Source: JAZKFR01 sp040386295
Lineage (GTDB): Bacteria; Pseudomonadota; Gammaproteobacteria; Burkholderiales; Rhodocyclaceae
Direction of reading: 5' to 3'
DNA: 10,308 nucleotides
Assembly (NCBI GenBank): GCA_040386295.1
Contig: JAZKFR010000134.1
Span: 1-10,308, forward strand
Shown here in pieces: positions 1 through 6,182 of this stretch. Under the pieces are notes generated by a model. It had not been told where the DNA came from and did not search any database. It worked only from the letters and a program-made list of their open reading frames with translations. Every line of letters starts with the position of its first letter. The first letter of the stretch is position 1. Position numbers and translations under genes: made by a program.

Positions 1-394
1 TAACCGACGGCGTGCTGCTCACTGCGGCCTCGGGCACAGGGCTGGGCGTAGGCGTCGCTGAAGCGGGCGTTGCCGTGGGCTCTGGCCAGTTTGCGGTGGC
101 ACGCAAAGTTTCTTCGAGCGAGGCCATTTCGGGCGCGATGCTGTTCTGCTTCAGTTCGTCTTCAATCTTGCTGCCCACGCTGCTCACCTCAGCCTGCATT
201 TCTGCCTGCAACTTTCTTAATTCCTCCAGCTGCATTTCCCGATTGATGTCCGCCTTGACGTTGTTGACGTAGCGCTGCAAGCGTCCGAGCAAATGCCCCG
301 CCGCGCGCGCGACCTTGGGCAGACGCTCAGGGCCGATGACGACCAAGGCGACGACCGCGATCACCAACAATTCTGAAAAAGCAATATCAAACAT
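1..394 (-). CDS. tatB: Sec-independent protein translocase TatB, C-terminus off the window edge
   Basis: TatB is a membrane component of the twin-arginine export system; with TatC it forms the receptor for folded proteins carrying RR signal peptides. I translated it by hand: 131 codons are open from the ATG at 392-394 to the window edge, with no stop seen. The protein starts MFDIAFSELLVIAVVALVVI, one N-terminal membrane helix (about residues 4-20), then the conserved GPERLPK hinge (21-27). An amphipathic, charged helix follows (about 28-100; e.g. RLQRYVNNVKADINREMQL, then ELRKLQAEMQAEV). From about 104 it becomes a Pro/Thr/Ala/Ser-rich tail, as is usual for TatB. It lies 105 bp after tatA; tatC would be expected next, beyond the edge. 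I see no clear Shine-Dalgarno before the ATG. The start is set by family similarity. Confidence 0.93.
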   Translation of the reverse strand, partial: MFDIAFSELLVIAVVALVVIGPERLPKVARAAGHLLGRLQRYVNNVKADINREMQLEELRKLQAEMQAEVSSVGSKIEDELKQNSIAPEMASLEETLRATANWPEPTATPASATPTPSPVPEAAVSSTPSV

Positions 395-499
395 AAGCAG
401 AGGAAACCGGGATGAACGCTGGGATCAACAAAGCGACAAGACGCGTTGCCGCGCAAGAAATGCGCCCTAGTTTGTGGGGAAATTTGCGGGAAAAACAGC
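395..499 (-). other. tatA-tatB spacer, nothing recognised
   Basis: A 105-bp gap between the tatA stop and the tatB start, longer than most gaps in this operon. I see no open frame with a family signature, no convincing promoter and no strong hairpin in it. A four-base GCTC/GAGC pairing followed by a short T run spans the tatA stop, but it is too weak to call a terminator. Confidence 0.4.
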
Positions 500-748
500 T
501 CAAGAGCGTGTTTTCTCTTTAACTTCACCTTCGATGGTCTGTCCGCCTAGTTGCTGCGCGCCGGGCGTCGGTTCACTGGGCGCCGAGTCTGCCCCCTTAG
601 CGTCAGTCGATCCGTCCTTCATGCCTTCTTTAAAGCCTTTGACGGCGCCACCCAAATCTTGGCCGACGTTACGTAATTTTTTGGTGCCAAAAATCAGCAT
701 CACGATCACCAAGACGATTAACCAATGCCAAATGCTAAAAGATCCCAT
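500..748 (-). CDS. tatA: Sec-independent protein translocase TatA
   Basis: TatA is the pore-forming subunit that polymerises around a TatBC-substrate complex in the inner membrane. The 82-residue protein begins MGSFSIWHWLIVLVIVMLIF, a short membrane helix, followed by the family hinge FGTKKLRNVG and an amphipathic helix (DLGGAVKGFKEGM, about residues 31-43). It ends in a polar, probably disordered tail. The frame stays open upstream to 850, but the ATG at 746-748 is chosen because an AAGGAG Shine-Dalgarno lies just before it, and because TatA proteins start exactly at this MGSFSIWHW motif. It starts 10 bp after hinT ends, with its ribosome site touching the hinT stop, so the two are probably co-translated from one mRNA. 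Length and sequence are typical for Burkholderiales. Confidence 0.96.
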   Translation of the reverse strand: MGSFSIWHWLIVLVIVMLIFGTKKLRNVGQDLGGAVKGFKEGMKDGSTDAKGADSAPSEPTPGAQQLGGQTIEGEVKEKTRS

Positions 749-758
749 TTTTTTCTCC

Positions 759-1109
759 TTAGTTTTTAAGCAACATCGCGCCAAGAGGCTGTGACCCACC
801 GACGATATGTGCGTGTAAGTGCTGCACTTCTTGCTGGCCAATCCGACCATTATTGATGATTAAACGAAAACCATCTGGGCTACCTTGCTCTACTGCCAAT
901 TGATTTGCTAAAACGAGCATTTTGCCCAAGAGCAGAGCGTCTTCGGCAACGGTGGTTGCTAAGGAACTGATATGCCGTTTGGGAATGAGGAGGATATGAA
1001 CCGGGCGCTGCGGTGCAATGTCATGAAAGGCAAGCAGTTGATCGTCCTCATAAACCTTGCGCGCAGGGATCTCAGCCCGCGCGATTTTGCAAAACAAACA
1101 ATTGTCCAT
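759..1109 (-). CDS. hinT: HIT-family purine nucleoside phosphoramidase (HinT-like)
   Basis: A 116-residue cytoplasmic histidine-triad protein. HinT enzymes hydrolyse AMP-lysine and other adenosine phosphoramidates. The signature is QHLHAHIVGG near the C-terminus, with triad histidines His97, His99 and His101; the middle one is the expected nucleophile. The N-terminal MDNCLFCKI carries Cys4 and Cys7, the two-cysteine motif of many bacterial HITs. IPARKVYEDD and FHDIAPQRPVHILLIPKRH are the usual nucleotide-binding strands. The ATG at 1107-1109 lies 16 bp after the hisE stop. Its position between hisE and tatA fits the Burkholderiales his-tat cluster, so it is probably transcribed with hisBHAFIE. 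The exact substrate cannot be told from sequence; the family call is very secure. Confidence 0.95.
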   Translation of the reverse strand: MDNCLFCKIARAEIPARKVYEDDQLLAFHDIAPQRPVHILLIPKRHISSLATTVAEDALLLGKMLVLANQLAVEQGSPDGFRLIINNGRIGQQEVQHLHAHIVGGSQPLGAMLLKN

Positions 1110-1125
1110 ATTTGCCCCCGATTCC

Positions 1126-1518
1126 TTAATCGCCGGCTGGACGGTCAGCCGTAGTTTGCTCAGGACGTGCTGCTTTCTCAGCCAGACCAGACAGCCCTTC
1201 TCGGCGCGCTAATTCTTGCAAAACTTGTTCGATTGATAGCTCATGAAAAGCGAGCAACACCATCAAATGGTAGAGCACATCGGCTGATTCACAAATGATA
1301 GGCAAGGGCTCACCCACCTTGCCGGCGATGATCAATTCAGCCGACTCCTCGCCGATTTTTTTCAGAATCGCATCAGGCCCCTTGGCCATCAGGCGTGCCG
1401 TATAAGAAGTTTCTGGACTGGCTGTGCGGCGCGCTAACAAGGTGCGCGACAGCGTTTGCAGCGTCTGACTGGTATCAAGCTTCGTTTGACCTTGCTCGCT
1501 CATCAAGCTGTTCTTCAT
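1126..1518 (-). CDS. hisE: Phosphoribosyl-ATP pyrophosphatase HisE
   Basis: HisE catalyses the second step of histidine synthesis, removing pyrophosphate from phosphoribosyl-ATP to give phosphoribosyl-AMP. The protein is an all-alpha MazG-like fold. The metal-binding glutamates are in KKIGEESAELIIA (about residues 54-66), with ESADVLYHLMVLL (77-89) supplying further acidic ligands; PETSYTARLMAKG precedes them. I chose the ATG at 1516-1518 (130 residues) because it overlaps the hisI stop as ATGA, typical of translational coupling. A second ATG at 1501-1503 (MSEQ..., 125 residues) is possible, and neither has a strong Shine-Dalgarno. The upstream extension of the frame to 1569 lies inside hisI and is not used. 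The C-terminal tail after about residue 112 is polar and variable. hisE is separate from hisI here, not fused as in enterobacteria. Confidence 0.94.
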   Translation of the reverse strand: MKNSLMSEQGQTKLDTSQTLQTLSRTLLARRTASPETSYTARLMAKGPDAILKKIGEESAELIIAGKVGEPLPIICESADVLYHLMVLLAFHELSIEQVLQELARREGLSGLAEKAARPEQTTADRPAGD

Positions 1519-1958
1519 TTCGCGTACATCTCGGCGGGATCTTTCAAAACGGGATCGGTGATGGTCCAAGATTGGCCGTCAAACTCCTGGAAAAAACAAC
1601 TCAGACGCCCCGTATGGCAAGCGATTCCACCGACCTGCTCAATCGACAAGAGCAAAACATCGCCGTCGCAATCGGTACGCATGCTGCGCACCCGCTGCAG
1701 ATGTCCAGACTCTTCGCCTTTCAACCATTGCTTATGGCGTGAACGCGACCAGTAAACAGCGCAGCCTGTTCTCATTGTCCGCAACAATGAAGCACGATCC
1801 ATCCAGGCAAACATCAAGACGCGACCACTGCTCGCGTCTTGAGCAATCGCGGGGATCATGCCTTGCGCATCCCATTGCAAAGCAGCAAGACAGGCTTCTT
1901 CAAGCGCCGTCGTGGGTGCTTCATCGCAGCTTGCGGGAATCTGCGGTGCACTGCTCAC
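1515..1958 (-). CDS. hisI: Phosphoribosyl-AMP cyclohydrolase HisI, GTG start
   Basis: HisI opens the purine ring of phosphoribosyl-AMP (third pathway step). The 147-residue protein carries the full family core: MFAWMDRASL (49-58), YWSRSRHKQWLKGEESGH (69-86), the metal site DCDGD (96-100) and GGIACHTGRLSCFF (110-123). The predicted zinc cysteines are Cys97, Cys114 and Cys121. The start is a GTG (1956-1958) that overlaps the hisF stop as GTGA. A clear GAGGTG Shine-Dalgarno about six bases upstream supports it, and there is no in-frame ATG before the conserved core. The first about 24 residues (MSSAPQIPASCDEAPTT...) are longer than I remember for Burkholderia HisI and are probably a variable N-terminal extension. 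It is monofunctional, with HisE encoded directly after it. Confidence 0.95.
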   Translation of the reverse strand: MSSAPQIPASCDEAPTTALEEACLAALQWDAQGMIPAIAQDASSGRVLMFAWMDRASLLRTMRTGCAVYWSRSRHKQWLKGEESGHLQRVRSMRTDCDGDVLLLSIEQVGGIACHTGRLSCFFQEFDGQSWTITDPVLKDPAEMYAK

Positions 1959-2716
1959 AAACGCACCTCGATTCCTTGCGCACGCATGAATTCTTTGGCC
2001 TGCAACACGGTGTATTCGCCAAAATGAAAAATGCTGGCGGCCAACACTGCGTCCGCATGCCCAGCGGCGACCCCAGCAGCCAAGTGCTCTAAATTGCCGA
2101 CACCACCACTGGCGATCAGGGGGATGTCGATGGCGTCGGCGACGGCGCGCGTCAGCGCCAAATCAAAGCCATTTTTCGTACCGTCACGATCCATGCTGGT
2201 CAACAAAATTTCGCCCGCCCCCAGCGCCTGAACACGGCAAGCCCATTCGATCACGTCAAGGCCGGTTGCACTACGTCCGCCGTGCGTAAACACCGCCCAT
2301 TTACCGGGCGCCACTTGTTTAGCGTCTATCGCCACGACAATGCACTGGTTGCCCACTTTGTCTGAGGCATCGGCAATTAAGCGGGGATTCTCCACCGCTG
2401 CCGTATTCATGCTGACCTTGTCCGCACCCGCGTTGAGCAAACGGCGCACATCATCGACCGAGCGCACGCCGCCCCCCACCGTCAGGGGGATAAAGACCTG
2501 TGCTGCGCACGCTTCGACGATGCTCAAAATAATGTCGCGTTGATCCGAAGAGGCGGTGATGTCGAGAAAAGTAATCTCATCAGCACCTTGCGCATCGTAA
2601 CGACGCGCAATTTCGACAGGATCTCCAGCATCACGCAAATCGACGAAATTGGTGCCTTTAACAACGCGTCCAGCAGTGACATCGAGACAGGGAATGATTC
2701 GTTTTGCTAAAGCCAA
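1955..2716 (-). CDS. hisF: Imidazole glycerol phosphate synthase cyclase subunit HisF, TTG start
   Basis: HisF is the (beta-alpha)8 barrel that uses ammonia from HisH to turn PRFAR into imidazole glycerol phosphate and AICAR. The 253-residue chain has the catalytic aspartates Asp12 (IIPCLDVTAGR) and Asp131 (VVAIDAK). Phosphate-binding glycine loops are at LTVGGGVR (78-85) and IASGGVGN (201-208), with LLTSMDRDGT (171-180) between them. The start codon is TTG at 2714-2716. The protein from there reads MALAKRIIPCLD, the usual Burkholderiales HisF N-terminus, and no in-frame ATG or GTG sits nearby upstream. I also see no good Shine-Dalgarno, so initiation may be weak. The stop overlaps the hisI GTG by four bases. 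Confidence 0.96.
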   Translation of the reverse strand: MALAKRIIPCLDVTAGRVVKGTNFVDLRDAGDPVEIARRYDAQGADEITFLDITASSDQRDIILSIVEACAAQVFIPLTVGGGVRSVDDVRRLLNAGADKVSMNTAAVENPRLIADASDKVGNQCIVVAIDAKQVAPGKWAVFTHGGRSATGLDVIEWACRVQALGAGEILLTSMDRDGTKNGFDLALTRAVADAIDIPLIASGGVGNLEHLAAGVAAGHADAVLAASIFHFGEYTVLQAKEFMRAQGIEVRL

Positions 2717-2789
2717 GGGAGTTCGCCGTATGGTGTGTTGTGTGTAAGGTGTTCAGGCCAGCAGCCCGGGGGTAGCTCAATGCGGAAAA

Positions 2790-3542
2790 TCAAGCTTCTA
2801 TATTTAGCTTGATCCGTTCTGCTAGCGCTTGAGCTGCGGCAAAATCGAGCGAGCCATCGTAAATAGCTCGGCCTGCAATCGTCGCCACGATGCCTTCGGA
2901 TTCAACCGCGCAGAGTTTCTTTATGTCTTCAATATTCGACAAACCCCCGCTGGCAATGATTGGAATCGTCAGCGCCTGGGCTAATTTCACTGTAGCTTCG
3001 ATGTTGATTCCAGAGAGCATTCCGTCGCGGCCAATGTCGGTGTAGATGATGCCTTCGACACCGTAATCTTCATATTTTTTGGCCAAATCGATGACATCGT
3101 GCCCAGTCAGCTTAGACCAGCCGTTAATCGCCACTTTGCCGTCTTTGGCGTCGAGTCCCACCAAGATATGACCGGGGAAAGCACCGCAGGCATCGTGCAA
3201 AAAACCAGGTGTCTTGACCGCCGCCGTACCGATGATGACGTAGCTAACGCCGCTGTCTAAATAGCGTTCAATCGTATCTAAATCCCGAATACCGCCGCCA
3301 AGCTGCACCGGAATTTCCGCACCAACCGCCGCGATGATCGCTTTAATCGCCTGTTCGTTTTTTGGTTTACCCGCAAATGCACCGTCCAAATCAACCACGT
3401 GCAAGCGGCGCGCACCTTGCTCTACCCAATGGCGCGCCTGCTCGCCGGGAAGCGCGGGAAAAACCGTCGCTTCTTCCATCAGTCCTTGTTTTAAACGAAC
3501 ACACTGTCCGTCTTTGAGATCAATCGCAGGAATAATCAGCAT
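2790..3542 (-). CDS. hisA: ProFAR isomerase HisA
   Basis: HisA isomerises ProFAR to PRFAR (1-(5-phosphoribosyl)-5-[(5-phosphoribosylamino)methylideneamino]imidazole-4-carboxamide isomerase). It is a (beta-alpha)8 barrel homologous to HisF, 250 residues here, the family's usual size. The N-terminus MLIIPAIDLKDGQCVRLKQG carries catalytic Asp8. Asp131 in VGLDAKDG and the IIYTDIGRDGM strand (165-175, Asp169) complete the active site. Phosphate loops are at QLGGGIRD (80-87) and ASGGLSN (197-203). The ATG at 3540-3542 is the only start that gives the canonical N-terminus. It is separated from hisH by 101 bp and from hisF by 73 bp, the two loosest joints in this part of the operon, so coupling is looser here than at hisB-hisH or hisF-hisI-hisE. 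Confidence 0.97.
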   Translation of the reverse strand: MLIIPAIDLKDGQCVRLKQGLMEEATVFPALPGEQARHWVEQGARRLHVVDLDGAFAGKPKNEQAIKAIIAAVGAEIPVQLGGGIRDLDTIERYLDSGVSYVIIGTAAVKTPGFLHDACGAFPGHILVGLDAKDGKVAINGWSKLTGHDVIDLAKKYEDYGVEGIIYTDIGRDGMLSGINIEATVKLAQALTIPIIASGGLSNIEDIKKLCAVESEGIVATIAGRAIYDGSLDFAAAQALAERIKLNIEA

Positions 3543-3643
3543 ATTCGTCGAAGCAAAGGGTTAAACAATAATTAAGCAATTGAAGCGTAATAAAACATTC
3601 GCTTGCATGGGGATAGATCAAAGGCTAATCGAGGGCTCAAGGC
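3543..3643 (-). other. AT-rich hisH-hisA spacer
   Basis: A 101-bp non-coding gap inside an otherwise tight operon. Bases 3561-3600 contain only 9 G/C out of 40, far below the flanking genes. On the minus strand it offers TAATTA/TATTAC-like hexamers that could act as a -10, but no well-spaced -35. It may hold a weak internal promoter for hisA, or be plain spacer. No repeat, hairpin or open frame stands out. Confidence 0.3.
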
Positions 3644-4303
3644 TCACGGTTGCCAACGAATAAAATTGGCCAACAAGGCAAGCCCTGCGCGTGCGCTTTT
3701 CTCGGGGTGAAACTGAACGGCGAAGATATTATCGCGTGCTACCGCACTGGTAAAGCGCTCGCCATAGCGGGTTTCTCCGGCCACACACTGAGCATCACCA
3801 GGCTCAACATAGTAGCTATGCACGAAGTAAAAACGCTCGTTATCAGCAATGCCTTGCCATAGTGGATGCACGCCGTTTTCTCTACGGCTTTGCTGCACTT
3901 CATTCCAGCCCATATGCGGCACTTTCAATTTGCGCTCGCTAGCGTCATACATTTGCTCAGGCGAAAAACGGCGAACCCGGCCGGGGAAAATACCCAGTCC
4001 TGGCACGTCGCCTTCTTCGCTATGCTCAAACAGCATTTGCTGACCAATGCAGATACCAAAAAAAGGCTTGCTTTGCGCTGCCGCAATCAGTGCCGGGCGC
4101 AAGCCGCGCGCTTCTAGCTCACGCATGCAATCAGGCATAGCGCCTTGACCCGGAAATACGATTCGCTCAGCCCGTGCCAAAACCTCGGGGTCAGAGGTGA
4201 CCAGCACCTCACGTCCTGCGGCAACGCGTACTAGCGCTTGCCACACAGAACGTAAATTACCCATTCCGTAGTCGACCACCGCAATCGCACCCGCGACGGC
4301 CAT
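3644..4303 (-). CDS. hisH: Imidazole glycerol phosphate synthase glutaminase subunit HisH
   Basis: HisH is a class-I (triad) glutamine amidotransferase; it hydrolyses glutamine and channels ammonia into the HisF barrel. In the 219-residue protein the nucleophile is Cys85 in FFGICIGQQMLFEHSEEGD. The other triad members are His199 and Glu201 in VQFHPEKS. The N-terminal VVDYGMGNLRSV (9-20) and the oxyanion-region VFPGQGAMPDCM (49-60) are family hallmarks, as are PHMGWNEV and YFVHSYYV. Its ATG overlaps the hisB stop by one base (TAATG on the minus strand), with an AAAGG Shine-Dalgarno about ten bases upstream, so it is probably coupled to hisB translation. Its partner hisF is two genes downstream. 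Confidence 0.97.
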   Translation of the reverse strand: MAVAGAIAVVDYGMGNLRSVWQALVRVAAGREVLVTSDPEVLARAERIVFPGQGAMPDCMRELEARGLRPALIAAAQSKPFFGICIGQQMLFEHSEEGDVPGLGIFPGRVRRFSPEQMYDASERKLKVPHMGWNEVQQSRRENGVHPLWQGIADNERFYFVHSYYVEPGDAQCVAGETRYGERFTSAVARDNIFAVQFHPEKSARAGLALLANFIRWQP

Positions 4304-4890
4304 TACAACACGCCTTTCGTCGAAGGGATGATGCTGGCCGCACGCGGATCAATCGTAACGGCCATTCTTAAAGCTCGACCAAAGGCTTTGAACACTGTTT
4401 CGCACTGATGATGCGCGTTATCGCCACGCAGATTGTCGATATGCAGGCTCACGAGCGCATGGTTGACGAAGCCTTGAAAAAATTCATGCACCAAATCAAC
4501 GTCAAAAGAACCAATCATCGCGCGCTTAAACTCGACGAAAAAAGCCAAGCCCGGACGCCCCGACAAATCGACGACGACCCGTGATAAAGCTTCGTCCAGC
4601 GGAACATAGGCGTGGCCGTAGCGAAGCAAGCCTTTTTTGTCGCCAATGGCTTGACTAAAAGCTTGTCCGAGCGCGATGCCAATATCTTCAACCGTGTGAT
4701 GTGCATCAATATGCAAATCCCCTTTTGCCTCAACCGCCAGGTCGATCAAACCATGACGTGCAATTTGATCGAGCATATGGTCCAGAAAGGGAACGCCGGT
4801 GGCGAACACGCCCTGTCCCGTGCCGTCTAAATCGAGACGGACGGTAATTTGGGTTTCAAGGGTATTTCTAGAGATTACGGCTTGCCGCAT
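4303..4890 (-). CDS. hisB: Imidazoleglycerol-phosphate dehydratase HisB (monofunctional)
   Basis: HisB removes water from imidazole glycerol phosphate to give imidazole acetol phosphate, the substrate of HisC. The 195-residue protein is the dehydratase alone, without the HAD-type histidinol-phosphatase domain fused in enterobacteria. The repeated metal motifs are clear: HHTVED (64-69) and DNAHHQCE (157-164), with FLDHML near residue 35-40 and RHGLIDL just after. The open frame extends upstream to 5088, but that extension crosses the intergenic region and the start of hisC. The ATG at 4888-4890 gives the canonical MRQA...ETQI start. It is now the first gene of its own minus-strand block, because hisC upstream faces away, so it needs either its own promoter (see 4924-4932) or read-through from hisGD. 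Confidence 0.96.
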   Translation of the reverse strand: MRQAVISRNTLETQITVRLDLDGTGQGVFATGVPFLDHMLDQIARHGLIDLAVEAKGDLHIDAHHTVEDIGIALGQAFSQAIGDKKGLLRYGHAYVPLDEALSRVVVDLSGRPGLAFFVEFKRAMIGSFDVDLVHEFFQGFVNHALVSLHIDNLRGDNAHHQCETVFKAFGRALRMAVTIDPRAASIIPSTKGVL

Positions 4891-4923
4891 CGAAGCACCA
4901 CAACGCAGAACAGAGAGGCGCGC

Positions 4924-4932
4924 ATGATAACA
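4924..4932 (-). promoter_or_regulatory. Candidate extended -10 promoter for hisB
   Basis: On the minus strand these bases read TGTTATCAT, a TGn-extended -10 element with one mismatch to TATAAT. It is placed so that transcription would start around 4917 and leave a leader of roughly 27 bases before the hisB ATG. No good -35 hexamer lies 17-18 bases upstream (an off-spaced TTGATT is 23 bases away), which extended -10 promoters can tolerate. The need for a promoter here follows from the reversed hisC. Confidence 0.4.
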
Positions 4933-5014
4933 TCCCACGCTTGTTTCGCTCGAATCAAGGCGACTGCGCTTTATCCTGACTGCCTCTTGATTTTCCCCCA
5001 ATACCTTAGCCGCC

Positions 5015-5024
5015 AAACCTGACC
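5015..5024 (+). repeat. Left arm of 10-bp inverted repeat flanking hisC
   Basis: AAACCTGACC ends on the base before the hisC ATG. Its exact reverse complement is at 6173-6182. The same ten bases, read on the minus strand, are the last two sense codons and stop of hisD (AAA ACC TGA) plus CC. The match does not extend on either side. Confidence 0.85.
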
Positions 5025-6161
5025 ATGAGCCAATACTGGAGCCCGCTTGTTCATCGCCTAACGCCGTACACCCCTGGCGAACAGCCAAAGCTGTCAGGCT
5101 TGATCAAGCTCAATACCAACGAAAACCCCTACCCGCCCTCACCGCAGGTCGTCGCAGCCATTGAACGCGAGCTGGCAGCGCAGCAGAGCAGCCTGAACGG
5201 TGCAGGAGAGAACCTGCGTCTATACCCTGACCCGAACGCAGATCAACTCAAAGCCGCCATTGCGCAGCAATACGGCGAACACGGAATCACGCCGCAGCAG
5301 GTTTTCGTCGGTAACGGCTCGGATGAAGTACTGGCTCACGTCTTCATGGCGCTGTTACAACACGATGCGCCGCTGCTCTTTCCCGACATTACCTACAGTT
5401 TTTACCCGGTCTATTGCAGCTTGTATCAGATCGAATACCGCACGCTTCCCTTAGACGAGCAGTTTAGGATTCGCGTTGCAGATTATTGGCAAGCCATAGA
5501 AGCACGCGCCTTAACGCAGCCGGACAAAGCGGCTTGCGGCGGCATCATTTTTCCCAATCCGAACGCCCCCACCGGCTGCCTTTTGCCGCTACACGACATC
5601 GAGCGACTGTTACAAAAACAACGTGATTCAGTGCTGGTCATTGACGAAGCGTATATCGATTTTGGAGGCGAATCGGCTATTTCACTGGTCAATCGCTACG
5701 CCAACCTGCTGGTCGTACAAACCTTCTCAAAATCGCGCGCACTGGCTGGACTACGCGTCGGCTATGCGGTCGGTAACGCGGCTTTGATTGAAGCGCTAGA
5801 ACGCATCAAAAATAGCTTCAACTCCTATCCGCTCGACCGTTTGGCGCTCGTCGGCGCTACCGCAGCGCTGGCAGATCAAAGCTATTTTCTGGAAAAACAA
5901 CAAGCTGTTATCGCAAGCAGAGCGTGGCTAGTCAGCGCCCTACAGACACTTGGGTTTACCGTTCTGCCTTCCGCCGCTAATTTTGTTTTCGCCCGCCATG
6001 CCGAGCGAAACGCCGCCGATTTGGCCGCGTTTCTGCGCACGCAAAAAATCATCGTTCGCCATTTCAAGCAAGACCGGATCGAATCATTTTTACGCATTTC
6101 GATCGGCACACCAGAGCAGTGCGCCGCATTGGTCGATGCCTTACACGTCGCCCTAGCCTAG
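5025..6161 (+). CDS. hisC: Histidinol-phosphate aminotransferase HisC, inverted relative to the operon
   Basis: HisC is a PLP-dependent fold-type I aminotransferase that converts imidazole acetol phosphate and glutamate to histidinol phosphate. The 378-residue protein has all key features: KLNTNENPYPPSP (28-40), VGNGSDEV (95-102), FPNPNAPTG (176-184), Asp207 in VIDEAYIDFG, Schiff-base Lys236 in TFSKSRALAGLRVGY, and substrate Arg357 in FLRISIGT. Its N-terminus, MSQYWSPLVHRLTPYTPGEQP, resembles what I remember as the second HisC class of proteobacteria, often outside his operons, not the MTTPQDIIRRDV-type of Burkholderia his operons. It lies on the plus strand, opposite to hisB and hisD, 134 bp from the hisB start and 13 bp from the hisD stop. 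I see no Shine-Dalgarno before the ATG. Short extra stretches near residues 53-61 and 155-170 may be lineage insertions. The frame is intact and the gene is probably functional. Confidence 0.95.
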   Translation: MSQYWSPLVHRLTPYTPGEQPKLSGLIKLNTNENPYPPSPQVVAAIERELAAQQSSLNGAGENLRLYPDPNADQLKAAIAQQYGEHGITPQQVFVGNGSDEVLAHVFMALLQHDAPLLFPDITYSFYPVYCSLYQIEYRTLPLDEQFRIRVADYWQAIEARALTQPDKAACGGIIFPNPNAPTGCLLPLHDIERLLQKQRDSVLVIDEAYIDFGGESAISLVNRYANLLVVQTFSKSRALAGLRVGYAVGNAALIEALERIKNSFNSYPLDRLALVGATAALADQSYFLEKQQAVIASRAWLVSALQTLGFTVLPSAANFVFARHAERNAADLAAFLRTQKIIVRHFKQDRIESFLRISIGTPEQCAALVDALHVALA

Positions 6162-6172
6162 CTTGCGCGCCA

Positions 6173-6182
6173 GGTCAGGTTT
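6173..6182 (+). repeat. Right arm of 10-bp inverted repeat flanking hisC
   Basis: GGTCAGGTTT is the exact reverse complement of 5015-5024. It begins 11 bases after the hisC stop and overlaps the last codons and TGA of hisD on the minus strand. Together the two arms bracket the inverted gene with nothing of hisC outside them. Confidence 0.85.

Noticed and set aside
12..272. Plus-strand open frame opposite tatB
   Set aside because: It lies entirely antisense to the tatB frame, is low-complexity and has no family signature.
2760..2790. tRNA-like string (GGTAGCTCAAT) in the hisA-hisF spacer
   Set aside because: It matches the start of a tRNA D-arm, but the D-stem partner, anticodon arm and T-arm are missing, and the following bases are the end of hisA.
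4891..5088. N-terminal extension of hisB by 66 residues
   Set aside because: It crosses the intergenic region and the start of hisC and has no similarity to HisB; the canonical MRQA start is at 4890.
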